Shown here piece after piece: positions 48,495 through 57,254 of a stretch of DNA of 64,000 nucleotides. Location: assembly GCF_003353015.1 (NCBI RefSeq), contig NZ_QREM01000008.1, positions 42,602 to 106,601 of the forward strand. The letters run 5' to 3'. This DNA comes from Xanthomonas arboricola. GTDB lineage: Bacteria; Pseudomonadota; Gammaproteobacteria; Xanthomonadales; Xanthomonadaceae. A model generated the notes under the pieces. That model was given only the letters and a program-made list of their open reading frames with translations, was not told the DNA's origin and did no database searches. Each line of letters begins with the position of its first letter. Position 1 is the stretch's first letter. Made by a program: the position numbers and the translations under genes.

Positions 48495-49223
48495 TCACAC
48501 GCCCATGTAGCGATGCGGCCGGTGATTGAACATCAGCACCAGGCTCAGCATCAACGCACCCAGCGCCGAGTACAGCACCTTGTCCGGCGTCAGGATGCCG
48601 AAGGCGACCAGCATCAGCATCGCATCGAAACTCATCTGCACCTTGCCGGCGCTCCAGCCGCGCTCGCGCTGCAGGTACACCGCCAGGATGCCGATGCCGC
48701 CCAGGCTGCCGCGATGGCGGATGAAGAACAGGATGCCCAGGCCCGCCAGCGCGCCGCCGACGACGGCCGAAAACAGCGTACTGACATGCGCGTAGTCGGC
48801 CCAGCGCGGCATCAGGTCGGTGAGCGCGCCGCAGGCGCCGACCGCGGCAAAGGTCTTCAGGGTGAACTCCCAGCCCATGCGGCGCACGCTCAGCCAGTAG
48901 AACGGCAGGTTGACCAGCACGAACACCAGGCCGAAATTCCAGTGCAGCGCGTAATGCAGCAGGAATGCCACGCCGGCCATGCCGCCGATCATCAGCCCGC
49001 CCTTGGCGAAGAGCGCCAGGCCCAGCGAGGCCACCAGCGTCGCCAGCACCATGCCTTGCACGTCCTCGGCCACCGAGTGGTGAAACGCGTGATCGTCGGC
49101 CGCGGTGCCGGCCGAATCCGGGGGCGGCGTCAACGGACCGGACGTCATCACTGTGCCGTCGTCGGGCAACGGCTGTTGCTCCGGACGGAGGTCGGAATCG
49201 GGAAGGCTCACGGGCTGGGGCAC
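48495..49223 (-). CDS. YitT-family membrane protein
   Basis: 242 residues with about five or six membrane segments. A proline-rich N-terminus of about 45 residues precedes GMVLATLVASLGLALFAKGGLMIGGMAGVAFLLHY. The SLGGIGILAVYLQRERGWSAG segment and GALMLSLVLMFNHRP follow. YitT proteins are predicted transporters with unknown substrate. The longest frame starts at GTG 49223; a start at 49148 is also possible. Confidence 0.82.
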   Translation of the reverse strand: MPQPVSLPDSDLRPEQQPLPDDGTVMTSGPLTPPPDSAGTAADDHAFHHSVAEDVQGMVLATLVASLGLALFAKGGLMIGGMAGVAFLLHYALHWNFGLVFVLVNLPFYWLSVRRMGWEFTLKTFAAVGACGALTDLMPRWADYAHVSTLFSAVVGGALAGLGILFFIRHRGSLGGIGILAVYLQRERGWSAGKVQMSFDAMLMLVAFGILTPDKVLYSALGALMLSLVLMFNHRPHRYMGV

Positions 49224-49458
49224 TGCGGTGGGGTGCGGATATTAGACACTATCGGCCCGCCTGGTTACATCTGAAACATCACCCCGGTCCGGCGTTGCGA
49301 CGTCGCGCGTTCATCGACCGCGGCAAGGCCTGCCACCGGCATCGCGCAGCAACACGCTGCCTGCAGCAAGCTGCGTCGACTGCGGCCCGGACCACCCCGC
49401 TCGCTGCACACTGCACGCTGCGGCCATCGGCCATGGCTTGCAGCGCACCTGCGAACGC

Positions 49459-50589
49459 TCAGCGAACCTCGGCGATCTCCACGCCATCCAGCCCCTGGGC
49501 CAGGGTCTTGGCATCGCCGCCCTGCGAAAGCTTGATGCGCAGGCGCACCTCGTTCTGCGAGTCGGCGTAGCGCAGCGCGTCTTCGTAGCTGATCTCGCCG
49601 GCCTGGTACAGCTCGAACAGGCTCTGGTCGAAGGTGCGCATGCCCAGGTTGGTGGACTCCTTCATGATCTCCTTGAGCTTGTGGATCTCGCCGTCGCGGA
49701 TGTAGTCCTGCACCAGCGGCGTGCCCAGCATGATCTCCATCGCCACGCGCCGGCCGCGCCCGTCCGGGGTCGGGATCAACTGCTGCGCGACCACGCCCTT
49801 GAGATTGAGCGACAGGTCCATCAGCAGCTGGCCACGCCGGTCTTCCGGAAAGAAATTGATGATGCGGTCCATCGCCTGGTTGGCGTTGTTGGCGTGCAGG
49901 GTGCACAGCACCAGATGGCCGGTTTCGGCGAAGGCCACGGCGTGATCCATGCCTTCGCGGGTGCGCACCTCGCCGATCATGATCACGTCCGGCGCCTGGC
50001 GCAGGGTGTTCTTCAGCGCATTTTCCCAGCTGTCGGTATCGATGCCGACTTCGCGCTGGGTGATGATGCAGCCCTCGTGCTTGTGCACGAATTCGATCGG
50101 GTCTTCGATGGTGATGATGTGCCCGGTGGAATTCTGGTTGCGGTAACCGATCATCGCCGCCAGCGAGGTGGACTTGCCGGTCCCGGTGGCGCCGACGAAG
50201 ATGATGATGCCGCGCTTGGTCATCGCCAGCGTCTTGATCACCGGCGGCAGGCTCAGTTCTTCCACCGTGGGGATGCGCGTCTCGATCCGGCGCAGCACCA
50301 TGCCGACCTGGTTGCGCTGGTAGAAGCAGCTCACGCGAAAGCGCCCGACCCCGGACACGCCGATGGCGAAATTGCACTCGTGGGTCTTCTCGAATTCTTC
50401 GCGCTGCGACGGCGTCATCACGTTCAACACCAGGTCGCGGCTCTGCTGCGCGGTCAGCGGCGTCTGGGTGATCGGACTGATCTTGCCGTGCACCTTGATC
50501 GCCGGCGGCATCCCCGAGGTGATGAACAGATCCGACGCCTTCTGGTGCGCCATCAGCTTGAGGAAGGAGGTGAAGTCGATGGTGCTCAT
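49459..50589 (-). CDS. pilU: Twitching motility ATPase PilU
   Basis: 376 residues. PilU is the accessory retraction ATPase of type IV pili. It has FLKLMAHQKASDLFITSGMPP, Walker A GATGTGKSTSLAAM, the acidic HIITIEDPIEFVHKHEGC, VIMIGEVRTREGMDHA (Walker B) and ETGHLVLCTLHANN. The longer C-terminus (SQNEVRLRIKL and beyond) distinguishes it from PilT. The start at 50589 follows a GGAGCACGCC ribosome site. It lies downstream of pilT across a heptamer element. Confidence 0.94.
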   Translation of the reverse strand: MSTIDFTSFLKLMAHQKASDLFITSGMPPAIKVHGKISPITQTPLTAQQSRDLVLNVMTPSQREEFEKTHECNFAIGVSGVGRFRVSCFYQRNQVGMVLRRIETRIPTVEELSLPPVIKTLAMTKRGIIIFVGATGTGKSTSLAAMIGYRNQNSTGHIITIEDPIEFVHKHEGCIITQREVGIDTDSWENALKNTLRQAPDVIMIGEVRTREGMDHAVAFAETGHLVLCTLHANNANQAMDRIINFFPEDRRGQLLMDLSLNLKGVVAQQLIPTPDGRGRRVAMEIMLGTPLVQDYIRDGEIHKLKEIMKESTNLGMRTFDQSLFELYQAGEISYEDALRYADSQNEVRLRIKLSQGGDAKTLAQGLDGVEIAEVR

Positions 50590-50607
50590 GGCGTGCTCCT
50601 CGGGAGC

Positions 50608-50700
50608 AGGGATTCGGGAGTGGAGATTCGGGATTCGCAAGAGCGGGGTCCGGTCCGGGAGCCGCCGTTGCGAATCCCAAATGCCGAATCCCGAATCCCG
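50608..50700. repeat. Bipartite GGGATTCG/CGAATCCC element between pilT and pilU
   Basis: Left arm GGGATTCGGGAG then GATTCGGGATTCGCAA; right arm TTGCGAATCCC then CCGAATCCCGAATCCCGG. The arms are inverted copies separated by about 35 bases, so the transcript can fold into a long hairpin. It ends two bases before the pilT stop codon and sits inside the pilT-pilU transcript. Confidence 0.8.
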
Positions 50701-50701
50701 G

Positions 50702-51739
50702 CTACTCGAAGATCCGCTTGTCCTTGGCGTACTCGCGCGCCTGGTTGCGCGTGATCAGGCTGCGCTTGACCAGGTCCTGCAGGTGCTGGTCCAGCGTCTG
50801 CATGCCGTATTGCTGGCCGGTCTGGATCGACGAATACATCTGCGCCACCTTGTCCTCGCGGATCAGGTTACGGATGGCCGGGGTGCCGACCATGATTTCC
50901 CAGGCCGCGGTGCGTCCGCCGCCGACCTTCTTCAGCAGCGCCTGCGAAATCACCGCACGCAGCGACTCGGACAGCATCGAGCGCACCATCGGCTTTTCGC
51001 CGGCCGGGAACACGTCGATGATGCGGTCGATGGTCTTGGCCGCCGAGCTGGTGTGCAGGGTGCCGAACACCAGGTGGCCGGTTTCGGCGGCGGTCAGCGC
51101 CAGGCGGATGGTTTCCAGGTCGCGCAATTCGCCGACCAGGATGATGTCCGGATCTTCGCGCAGCGCCGAGCGCAGCGCCTCGTTGAAGCCGTGCGTATCG
51201 CGGTGCACTTCGCGCTGGTTGATCAGGCACTTCTGCGAGGTATGCACGAATTCGATCGGATCCTCGACGGTGAGGATGTGGCCGTATTCGTTCTTGTTGA
51301 TGTAGTCGATCATGCCGGCCAGCGTGGTCGACTTGCCCGACCCGGTCGGGCCGGTGACCAGGATCAGGCCCTGCGGCTGGTCGATCAACTGGCGGAAGAT
51401 CGGCGGGCAGCCCAGGTCTTCCAGCGTCAGCACTTCGGAGGGAATGGTGCGGAACACCGCACCGGCGCCGCGGTTCTGGTTGAACGCATTGACGCGGAAG
51501 CGCGCCAGCGAGGGAATCTCGAACGAGAAGTCGACCTCGAGGAATTCCTCGTAATCGCGCCGCTGCTTGTCCGACATGATGTCGTAGACCAGCGCGTGCA
51601 CCTGCTTGTGGTCCAGGGCCGGAATATTGATGCGACGGACATCGCCATCGACACGGATCATCGGCGGCAGGCCGGCCGACAGATGCAGGTCCGATGCCTT
51701 GTTCTTGACGGAAAACGCCAATAGTTCAGCGATATCCAT
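50702..51739 (-). CDS. pilT: Twitching motility ATPase PilT
   Basis: 345 residues. Hexameric ATPase that powers pilus retraction. It has an N-terminal PAS-like domain, Walker A GPTGSGKSTTLAGM (about 130-143), LTVEDPIEFVHTS, ILVGELRDLETIRLALTAAETGH (Walker B) and the family AIRNLIRE motif in GTPAIRNLIRED, needed for retraction. The start at 51739 (MDIAELLAFSVKNKASDLHL) is the usual one. Divergent from yggS-proC. Confidence 0.97.
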   Translation of the reverse strand: MDIAELLAFSVKNKASDLHLSAGLPPMIRVDGDVRRINIPALDHKQVHALVYDIMSDKQRRDYEEFLEVDFSFEIPSLARFRVNAFNQNRGAGAVFRTIPSEVLTLEDLGCPPIFRQLIDQPQGLILVTGPTGSGKSTTLAGMIDYINKNEYGHILTVEDPIEFVHTSQKCLINQREVHRDTHGFNEALRSALREDPDIILVGELRDLETIRLALTAAETGHLVFGTLHTSSAAKTIDRIIDVFPAGEKPMVRSMLSESLRAVISQALLKKVGGGRTAAWEIMVGTPAIRNLIREDKVAQMYSSIQTGQQYGMQTLDQHLQDLVKRSLITRNQAREYAKDKRIFE

Positions 51740-52064
51740 GCGCTGCTTTTCCCCTAGGCTGCGATTGGAAGGTACTCCCCAAGCGGCAGTATAGCGTTCT
51801 GGCTGCCAGCGGGAAGCGGCGCACGGCCGGTTCAGGCCGCCATCGTCGGGCGTGCCTGAAGGCGTTGGTTTGGCGGCTGCGCTGCGGGCAGGGCGCTGGC
51901 CCGGGCCAGCTCCGGCATCGACTGTCGGCGACCCGCGCATGTGGCCCGGCCCGGCACTTCCGTGCGCTACCGCAGCGTCATCGGCCGGCCCGATTCGGCA
52001 ACCCGGCTGGAAGGACGCTGCCGGGGGCGGCACTATAGCGTTCCTTTCCCGCCTGGATTGCCAC
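51740..52064. other. Divergent region between pilT and yggS
   Basis: About 325 bases. Two nearly identical 17-bp blocks, GCGGCAGTATAGCGTTC at 51784 and GCGGCACTATAGCGTTC at 52027, lie at the pilT-proximal and yggS-proximal ends. The TATA core could serve as -10 box (TATACT leftward for pilT, TATAGC rightward for yggS). No gene is seen. Confidence 0.5.
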
Positions 52065-52757
52065 GTGCCGGCTTCGTCGCTGCCGCAGATTCTCGATGCC
52101 ATCCACGCTGCCGCCGCGCGACACGCGCGTGCCGATGTGCGCCTGCTGGCGGTGTCCAAGACCCGGCCGGCGGACGCGGTTGCCGCGCTGGCGGCGCAGG
52201 GCCAGCGCGCATTCGGCGAAAACTATGTGCAGGAAGCGCACGCCAAGATTGTCCAGCTGCAGACGCTGGGTCTGGAGTGGCATCTGATCGGCCACCTGCA
52301 ATCCAACAAGGCCGAGCTGGCCAGCCAGTGCTTCGACTGGGTGCAGACCGTGGACCGCGCCAAGCTGATCGCACCGCTGGCCAGGCACCGCCCGGCCGGG
52401 CGTGCGCCGTTGAACGTGCTGATCCAGGTCAATATCGACGACGAGGACAGCAAGCACGGCTGCGCACCGGAGGTGGTCGACGGCCTGGCCGCGGCCATCG
52501 CGCTGCAACCGCAGCTGCAATTACGCGGCCTGATGGCGATCCCCGCGCCGTTTCCCGAGCAGGCGCGCCGCATGGTGGCGTTTACCCGCATGCAGGCACT
52601 GTTCGAAGACCTCAAGCGCCGCTACCCGCAAGTGGATACCTTGTCGATGGGCATGAGCTCGGATTTTGCCGAAGCGATCGCGGCCGGCGCGACCATGGTG
52701 CGGGTCGGGACTGCCTTGTTCGGCGAACGCGCTGCGTCGGCTGCCGCAGCGTCCTGA
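52065..52757 (+). CDS. yggS: YggS-family PLP-homeostasis protein
   Basis: 230 residues if started at GTG 52065 (VPASSLPQILDAIHAAA). A single alpha/beta barrel binding pyridoxal phosphate: LLAVSKTRPADAV carries the cofactor Lys, FGENYVQEAHAKI, WHLIGHLQSNKA, LIQVNIDDEDSKHG and LSMGMSSDFAEAIAAGATMVRVGTALFG follow. It controls PLP and amino-acid balance. The frame is open upstream, but earlier codons give no family similarity. Followed by proC. Confidence 0.92.
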   Translation: MPASSLPQILDAIHAAAARHARADVRLLAVSKTRPADAVAALAAQGQRAFGENYVQEAHAKIVQLQTLGLEWHLIGHLQSNKAELASQCFDWVQTVDRAKLIAPLARHRPAGRAPLNVLIQVNIDDEDSKHGCAPEVVDGLAAAIALQPQLQLRGLMAIPAPFPEQARRMVAFTRMQALFEDLKRRYPQVDTLSMGMSSDFAEAIAAGATMVRVGTALFGERAASAAAAS

Positions 52758-52835
52758 GCGCCTTTTCCGCCCGGCCCCGCGCAGCGTCGCTGCTGCCTCT
52801 TATCCCCACTGCTCCCTCTTATCCAAGGTGTCGCA

Positions 52836-53687
52836 ATGACTCTGCCCTCCGCCCCCATGCCCTCGCCCGCCACAGCGCTCATCGCATTCGTCGGCGGCGG
52901 CAACATGGCGCGCAGCCTGATTGCCGGGCTGATCCGGCAGGGCGTGCCCGCTGCCAGCATCCGCGTCGCCGAGCCGGTGGCCGAGCTGCGCGATGCGCTG
53001 TCGCGCGACTTCGGCGTGCATGCCGTGGAGCAGGCGCGTAGCGCGGTGGACGGCGCACGCAGCTGGGTGTTGGCGGTCAAGCCGCAGGTGCTGCCAACGG
53101 TATGCGCGCAGCTGGCCGATCTTGCGCAGGCACAGCAGCCGCTGCTGCTGTCCATCGCCGCCGGCATCACCGCGCCGCAGCTGGAGCGCTGGTTCGGCGG
53201 CCACCTGGCGGTGGTGCGCGCAATGCCCAATACGCCCGCGCTGCTCGGTGCCGGCGTCACCGGGCTGTACGCCAATCCACGCGTGTCCGACGCGCAACGT
53301 GCGCAGGCAACCAGCTTGCTCGAAAGCGCCGGCGTCACCGTCTGGATCGACGACGAGGCGCAGATGGACGCAGTCACCGCGGTCTCCGGCAGTGGACCGG
53401 CCTATGTGTTCCTGCTGGCCGAAGCGATGGAGGCCGCCGCGCGCGCGCAAGGCCTGCCAGCGGAGACCGCGCGCACGCTGGTGCTGCAGACCCTGCTCGG
53501 TGCCTCGCGCATGCTGACCGAATCGGGCGAAGCACCGGAGCTGCTCCGCCGCCGGGTGACCTCGCCCAACGGCACCACGCAGGCGGCAATCGAGACATTC
53601 CAGGCCGGGCAATTCGAAGCGCTCACCGCCAAGGCGATCGCCGCAGCGACCGAGCGCGGCCGCAGCCTGTCGGCGGCCAACGATTAG
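52836..53687 (+). CDS. proC: Pyrroline-5-carboxylate reductase
   Basis: 283 residues. Last step of proline synthesis. It has the dinucleotide-binding IAFVGGGNMARSLIAGLI, VLAVKPQVLPTV, RAMPNTPALLGAGVTGLY, and the C-terminal AVSGSGPAYVFLLAEAMEAAA and VTSPNGTTQAAIETF. Length is normal. It follows yggS at 78 bases, a common arrangement next to pilT. Confidence 0.96.
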   Translation: MTLPSAPMPSPATALIAFVGGGNMARSLIAGLIRQGVPAASIRVAEPVAELRDALSRDFGVHAVEQARSAVDGARSWVLAVKPQVLPTVCAQLADLAQAQQPLLLSIAAGITAPQLERWFGGHLAVVRAMPNTPALLGAGVTGLYANPRVSDAQRAQATSLLESAGVTVWIDDEAQMDAVTAVSGSGPAYVFLLAEAMEAAARAQGLPAETARTLVLQTLLGASRMLTESGEAPELLRRRVTSPNGTTQAAIETFQAGQFEALTAKAIAAATERGRSLSAAND

Positions 53688-54273
53688 TCGCAGCGAGCGC
53701 GCGTCTTCGGGCGCAGCGATGTTTCGCAGCGGCCGGCACGCGCGGGCGTGCTGCAACGAGTGCGCCTTGGCATCGTGACGACCCGCAGCGCGTCGCTGCC
53801 GCTCGCGTACAAAACCCCGGCACACGCTGGGGGTACAGGTCGGCAGGAACGCGACCGCTGCGGATCGGGATCGAGGCACGGCGCCGAAACCTGCTGCCAC
53901 AACCGGCGACGCCAGACGCATCCCGCCGGTACGCCCACGCAACCACAGCTGATCGCGGCAGCGAACGCCACCGCCGGCAGCAGGCGTTGACCAGCACTCG
54001 ATGCCGAACACAGCGTATAAACGCACACATGCCTTCGCGCAAACGATCTGCTGCTATGCGTCAGATACCGCATCGGCTTGCGCGTCGCAGCCGCTTCGGC
54101 AGCCCGTTGGCGGAGGGTTTCTGTCACCGGTGAACGAATCCCCGTCAAAAGACGCTTTTTTTCGGTTGTTTCATCGTTTACCTATTGGCGGCGCGCAGCA
54201 GTTGCCCTACATTTCGCGTTGCCGACCGGGTCGGCAGACCCAACACCACCAACGAATACGGAACGTATACCTC
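53688..54273. other. Gene-free interval before the HU-like gene
   Basis: About 590 bases. Only short, unsupported frames are present. The distal 120 bases are less GC-rich (TTTTTTTCGGTTGTTTCATCG near 54155-54175) and probably hold the promoter and leader of the downstream gene. Confidence 0.45.
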
Positions 54274-54699
54274 ATGGCAAAAACCGCCGCTAAGAAGGCT
54301 GCCCCCAAGAAGGCAGTGAAAAAGGTCGCTGCGACCAAGACCGCAAAGCCGGCCAAGGCCGCTGCTGCCAAGTCCGCTGCGCCGAAGCCGATCAAGGAAG
54401 CGCTGAGCAAGACCGGCCTGGTCGCGCACATTGCCGAATCCACCCAGCTGGCTCCGAAGGATGTCCGCGCCGTGCTGGCTTCGCTGGAAGCCACCGCACA
54501 TGCTTCGCTGAGCAAGAAGGGCGCTGGCAGCTTCACCCTGCCGGGCATGCTCAAGATCACCTCGGTCAACGTGCCGGCCAAGCCGAAGCGCAAGGGCATC
54601 AACCCCTTCACCAAGGAAGAGCAGATCTTTGCCGCCAAGCCTGCGACCTGCAAGCTGAAGATTCGTTCGCTGAAGAAGTTGAAGGACGCCGCGCTCTAA
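54274..54699 (+). CDS. HU-family DNA-binding protein with lysine/alanine-rich tail
   Basis: 141 residues. The first 40 or so are a histone H1-like tail (MAKTAAKKAAPKKAVKKVAA, then TKTAKPAKAAAAKSA). The remainder is an HU/IHF-type domain: KEALSKTGLVAHIAESTQLAPKDVRAVL, GAGSFTLPGMLKITSVNVPAK, and GINPFTKEEQIFAAKPATCKLKIRSL. It should bind and compact DNA; the basic tail probably adds non-specific contacts. A good terminator follows 25 bases after the stop. Confidence 0.9.
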   Translation: MAKTAAKKAAPKKAVKKVAATKTAKPAKAAAAKSAAPKPIKEALSKTGLVAHIAESTQLAPKDVRAVLASLEATAHASLSKKGAGSFTLPGMLKITSVNVPAKPKRKGINPFTKEEQIFAAKPATCKLKIRSLKKLKDAAL

Positions 54700-54722
54700 T
54701 CGAGCACGCATCCGGCGTCACC

Positions 54723-54750
54723 AAGGCGGCCTGCGGGCCGTCTTTTTTTT
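54723..54750 (+). terminator. Rho-independent terminator of the HU-like gene
   Basis: GGCGGCC and GGCCGTC (one G-U pair) flank TGCG and are followed by eight T residues. Confidence 0.92.
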
Positions 54751-54835
54751 GCGGCGCGCGTGACCGCCAATGCCGTTACCCACATGCCGCTCATCGGCGC
54801 TTGCCTACCCTGCACCCTGATGCTCAGCGCAGCAG

Positions 54836-55456
54836 GTGCATGTGACCGACCCAGCGTTCCCCCGCTCATCCACACCGCCGCCATCGGCACCTCGCAGCCC
54901 TGCACGCCGCCTGCGCCGGCTGCTGGTGTCGATCGCGCTGCTGTGCATCCTGGGTGTCGCTGCGCGTTGGGCATGGCAGTTGCCGATTGCCGAACAACTG
55001 CGTACCAGCTGGGAGCTGTCGCGCATGCCGCCACCTGTGCAGCTACAAGTTCCGGTCCAAGGCGTGCAGGCGCGCCGCATCGCCGATACCTTCGGTGCAC
55101 CGCGCGGTCGCGACCGACGTCATGCCGGCGTGGATATCTTCGCGCCGCGCGGCACGCCGGTGCTGTCCGCAACGCGTGGGGTGGTCAGTGCCATCCGCGA
55201 TCAAGGCCTGGGCGGCAAACAGGTCTGGGTGCTCGGGCCGGCGATGGAACGCCATTACTACGCGCACCTGGACGATTGGGCCGCCGGCCTGGCCGTCGGC
55301 GATGTCGTCGAGCCCGGCACGCGGCTTGGCATGGTCGGCACCACCGGCAACGCGCGCGGCACGCCGCCGCATCTGCACTATGGGGTCTATGGGCGCAACG
55401 GTGCGTACGATCCGCTGCCGCTGCTGCGCAAACCCATGCCACAGCCGGCACAGTGA
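54836..55456 (+). CDS. M23-family (LytM) peptidase, membrane-anchored
   Basis: 206 residues. An N-terminal basic stretch and membrane segment (about 28-46, LLVSIALLCILGVAARWAW) place the catalytic domain in the periplasm. The zinc-binding set RRHAGVDIFAP, HYYAHLDDW and PPHLHYGVY is complete, so it is likely an active peptidoglycan endopeptidase. The start is GTG at 54836, or a second GTG two codons later. It carries no XVIPCD tag. Followed by small envelope-type genes. Confidence 0.87.
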   Translation: MHVTDPAFPRSSTPPPSAPRSPARRLRRLLVSIALLCILGVAARWAWQLPIAEQLRTSWELSRMPPPVQLQVPVQGVQARRIADTFGAPRGRDRRHAGVDIFAPRGTPVLSATRGVVSAIRDQGLGGKQVWVLGPAMERHYYAHLDDWAAGLAVGDVVEPGTRLGMVGTTGNARGTPPHLHYGVYGRNGAYDPLPLLRKPMPQPAQ

Positions 55457-55547
55457 GTACGCTGGAACACTGCGTCATGGCCTGAGCTATCGAGGCCGTT
55501 GCCGGCTGCGCCTATGGTGGAGTCAGCCCAAGGAACGACGCCCCTCC

Positions 55548-55856
55548 ATGTCCCGAAAACGCTATCGCATTACGGTCACGCCCATCGAGAGCGATGGCCG
55601 CCCCTGCAGCGATCGCTGCACCATCGAATTCGAACAGCGCTCGCGTGCGGACTGGATGCGGCTACTCGAGGAACTGCACCTGCGACGCGATCTGAGCAGC
55701 GACGAATGCGCGGCGCTGACCGTCGGCTCGCAACTGCTGGAAGACCTGGCCGCCCGCCCGCGCGCACGGCCAAGCGACGCGCTGGAAGCCCTGCGGCCGA
55801 AGCTGCAGTTGCTGCTGGAGCGCCTGCAGCGCGTGCAGCCGGCTCCCGGCAGCTGA
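55548..55856 (+). CDS. DUF3861-like small protein
   Basis: 102 residues: MSRKRYRITVTPIESDGRPC, CTIEFEQRSRADWMRLLEEL, and SSDECAALTVGSQLLEDLAA followed by a helical end. The pattern (KRYRITVTP start, EAxALxVGxxL middle) matches what I know of DUF3861 proteins. Cytoplasmic, function unknown. AAGGA lies upstream of the ATG. Confidence 0.72.
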   Translation: MSRKRYRITVTPIESDGRPCSDRCTIEFEQRSRADWMRLLEELHLRRDLSSDECAALTVGSQLLEDLAARPRARPSDALEALRPKLQLLLERLQRVQPAPGS

Positions 55857-55910
55857 GACCGCCCCCGCGGTGATCGCTACACTGCGCGCATCGGGGACAG
55901 GAGATGCGCC

Positions 55911-56456
55911 ATGCGTGGGTTGGGGATCGTCATGTTTGCAGCGGCCATCGCCGGTTGCAGTTGTCATCGCGACGCGGACCAAGAAACCGACATCGCGGCG
56001 CCGCCTTCGCGAGCCGCAGCGGCGGCCAAGGCCCCGGGTGTTGCGATGGATGGCAACACACCTGGACGCCCCGCAATCGATGCCGCCCCTGACGATGCGC
56101 ATGCACGCGCCAACTTCGCCAAAGCAAGCGCGACCGTGCAGCGTTATCTGGGCGCATTGCCAGGGGCCGCACGCGGCGATGCCGATGCCCTGTGGAGCGG
56201 CGGTCGCCCCGCCCCGGTGCCGGACGATGCGGCGCTGCGCGGTATCGGCAATATCCAGTCGATGCGTATCAACAACGACGCGCCCATCGCACTGGATCAG
56301 GAACAGCCCCCACGCCGGATCGAAGTGCCGGTGCAATTGATCGTGCGCACCGACACCGGCACCCAACGCCTGGTCGGCGCCTACCGGCTGCAGCCGCGCA
56401 GCGGCAGCGACGACTGGGAGATCTACTCGGCCACCCTGCACCCGGTATTGCGCTAA
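55911..56456 (+). CDS. Lipoprotein of unknown function
   Basis: 181 residues. A short signal peptide ends in AIAGC (lipobox, Cys16). An Ala/Pro-rich linker leads to a C-terminal domain with IQSMRINNDAPIAL, RRIEVPVQLIVRTDTGTQRLVGAYRL and DDWEIYSATLHPVL, resembling a small beta domain. GGAG lies seven bases before the ATG. Not assigned to a family. It is 55 bases upstream of a DUF1439 gene. Confidence 0.75.
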   Translation: MRGLGIVMFAAAIAGCSCHRDADQETDIAAPPSRAAAAAKAPGVAMDGNTPGRPAIDAAPDDAHARANFAKASATVQRYLGALPGAARGDADALWSGGRPAPVPDDAALRGIGNIQSMRINNDAPIALDQEQPPRRIEVPVQLIVRTDTGTQRLVGAYRLQPRSGSDDWEIYSATLHPVLR

Positions 56457-56511
56457 CCCACGGTTCACCGGCACCGACTAAGGTGATCGCACCTGTTGCC
56501 GGAGTCACCCG

Positions 56512-57108
56512 ATGAAACTGCGTTCGCTTACCGGATCCCTGCTTGCCCTGGCTCTGGCGCTACCGACGACCGGCGCGTGGGCGACCCCGCAGATCCAGGG
56601 GCATCAAATCAGCGTGCAGGGCAGCGACCTGCAGCAGTTCCTGGGGGGCCGCTTCCCGCAGACGCATGATGCGCTGGGCGGCCTGGTCGAGATGACGGTC
56701 AGCAATCCGGCGCTGTCGCTGCCGCCGGGCGACCGGCTCAAGATGGCCTTCGACCTGGCGCTCGCCACTGCCGGCGGCGCGCCTGCACCGGTCGGTAATG
56801 TGACTCTGACCAGTGCACTGCGCTACGACACGGCCAAGCAGGGCTTTTATCTCGATCAGCCCACCATCGATGACTTCCGCCCGGCCAACGCCGGCGCACG
56901 ACTCGATCAAAGCACCCGCCAGCTGCTCAATGCCTGGCTGGCCGACTACGCGCGCAAGGAGCCGATCTATCGCATCGATCCGGCCATTGCGGCGGTGATG
57001 GGCAATGTGCAGGTGGAGTCGGTCGGCATCCAGAACGGCCGCGTCGCGGTCAATTTCAACCAGAACATCGAGCAACTGGTGCCGGCGGCCGCACTGTCCG
57101 GGAAGTAG
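56512..57108 (+). CDS. DUF1439 periplasmic protein (YceB-like)
   Basis: 198 residues with a signal peptide (about 1-25, ending AWAT). The mature part shows QIQGHQISVQGSDLQQFLGGRFP, LVEMTVSNPALSLPPGDRLKMAFDLAL and GNVTLTSALRYDTAKQGFYLDQPTI, as in DUF1439/YceB proteins. These have a lipid-binding-like fold, but the role is unknown. No lipobox is present. A strong terminator follows. Confidence 0.85.
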   Translation: MKLRSLTGSLLALALALPTTGAWATPQIQGHQISVQGSDLQQFLGGRFPQTHDALGGLVEMTVSNPALSLPPGDRLKMAFDLALATAGGAPAPVGNVTLTSALRYDTAKQGFYLDQPTIDDFRPANAGARLDQSTRQLLNAWLADYARKEPIYRIDPAIAAVMGNVQVESVGIQNGRVAVNFNQNIEQLVPAAALSGK

Positions 57109-57192
57109 GCCTTCGCACCAGGTGCGACGCAGGATGAAGGTCCGCCGTCTTGCAGCCGCGCCAACGCGCACAAACCAGTATCGGATCAAGAC

Positions 57193-57222
57193 AAAGGCCC
57201 GGCGTCATCACGCCGGGCCTTT
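57193..57222. terminator. Bidirectional terminator between DUF1439 and PfpI genes
   Basis: AAAGGCCCGGCGT and ACGCCGGGCCTTT form a perfect 13-bp stem around CATC, located between two convergent genes. Confidence 0.9.
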
Positions 57223-57254
57223 GCTTTCGTGCTGTCTACATCGCAACGAAGCGA

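Noticed and set aside
54836..55456. M23 peptidase considered as another type IV effector
   Set aside because: It has an N-terminal membrane segment and no XVIPCD or Gln-rich tail.
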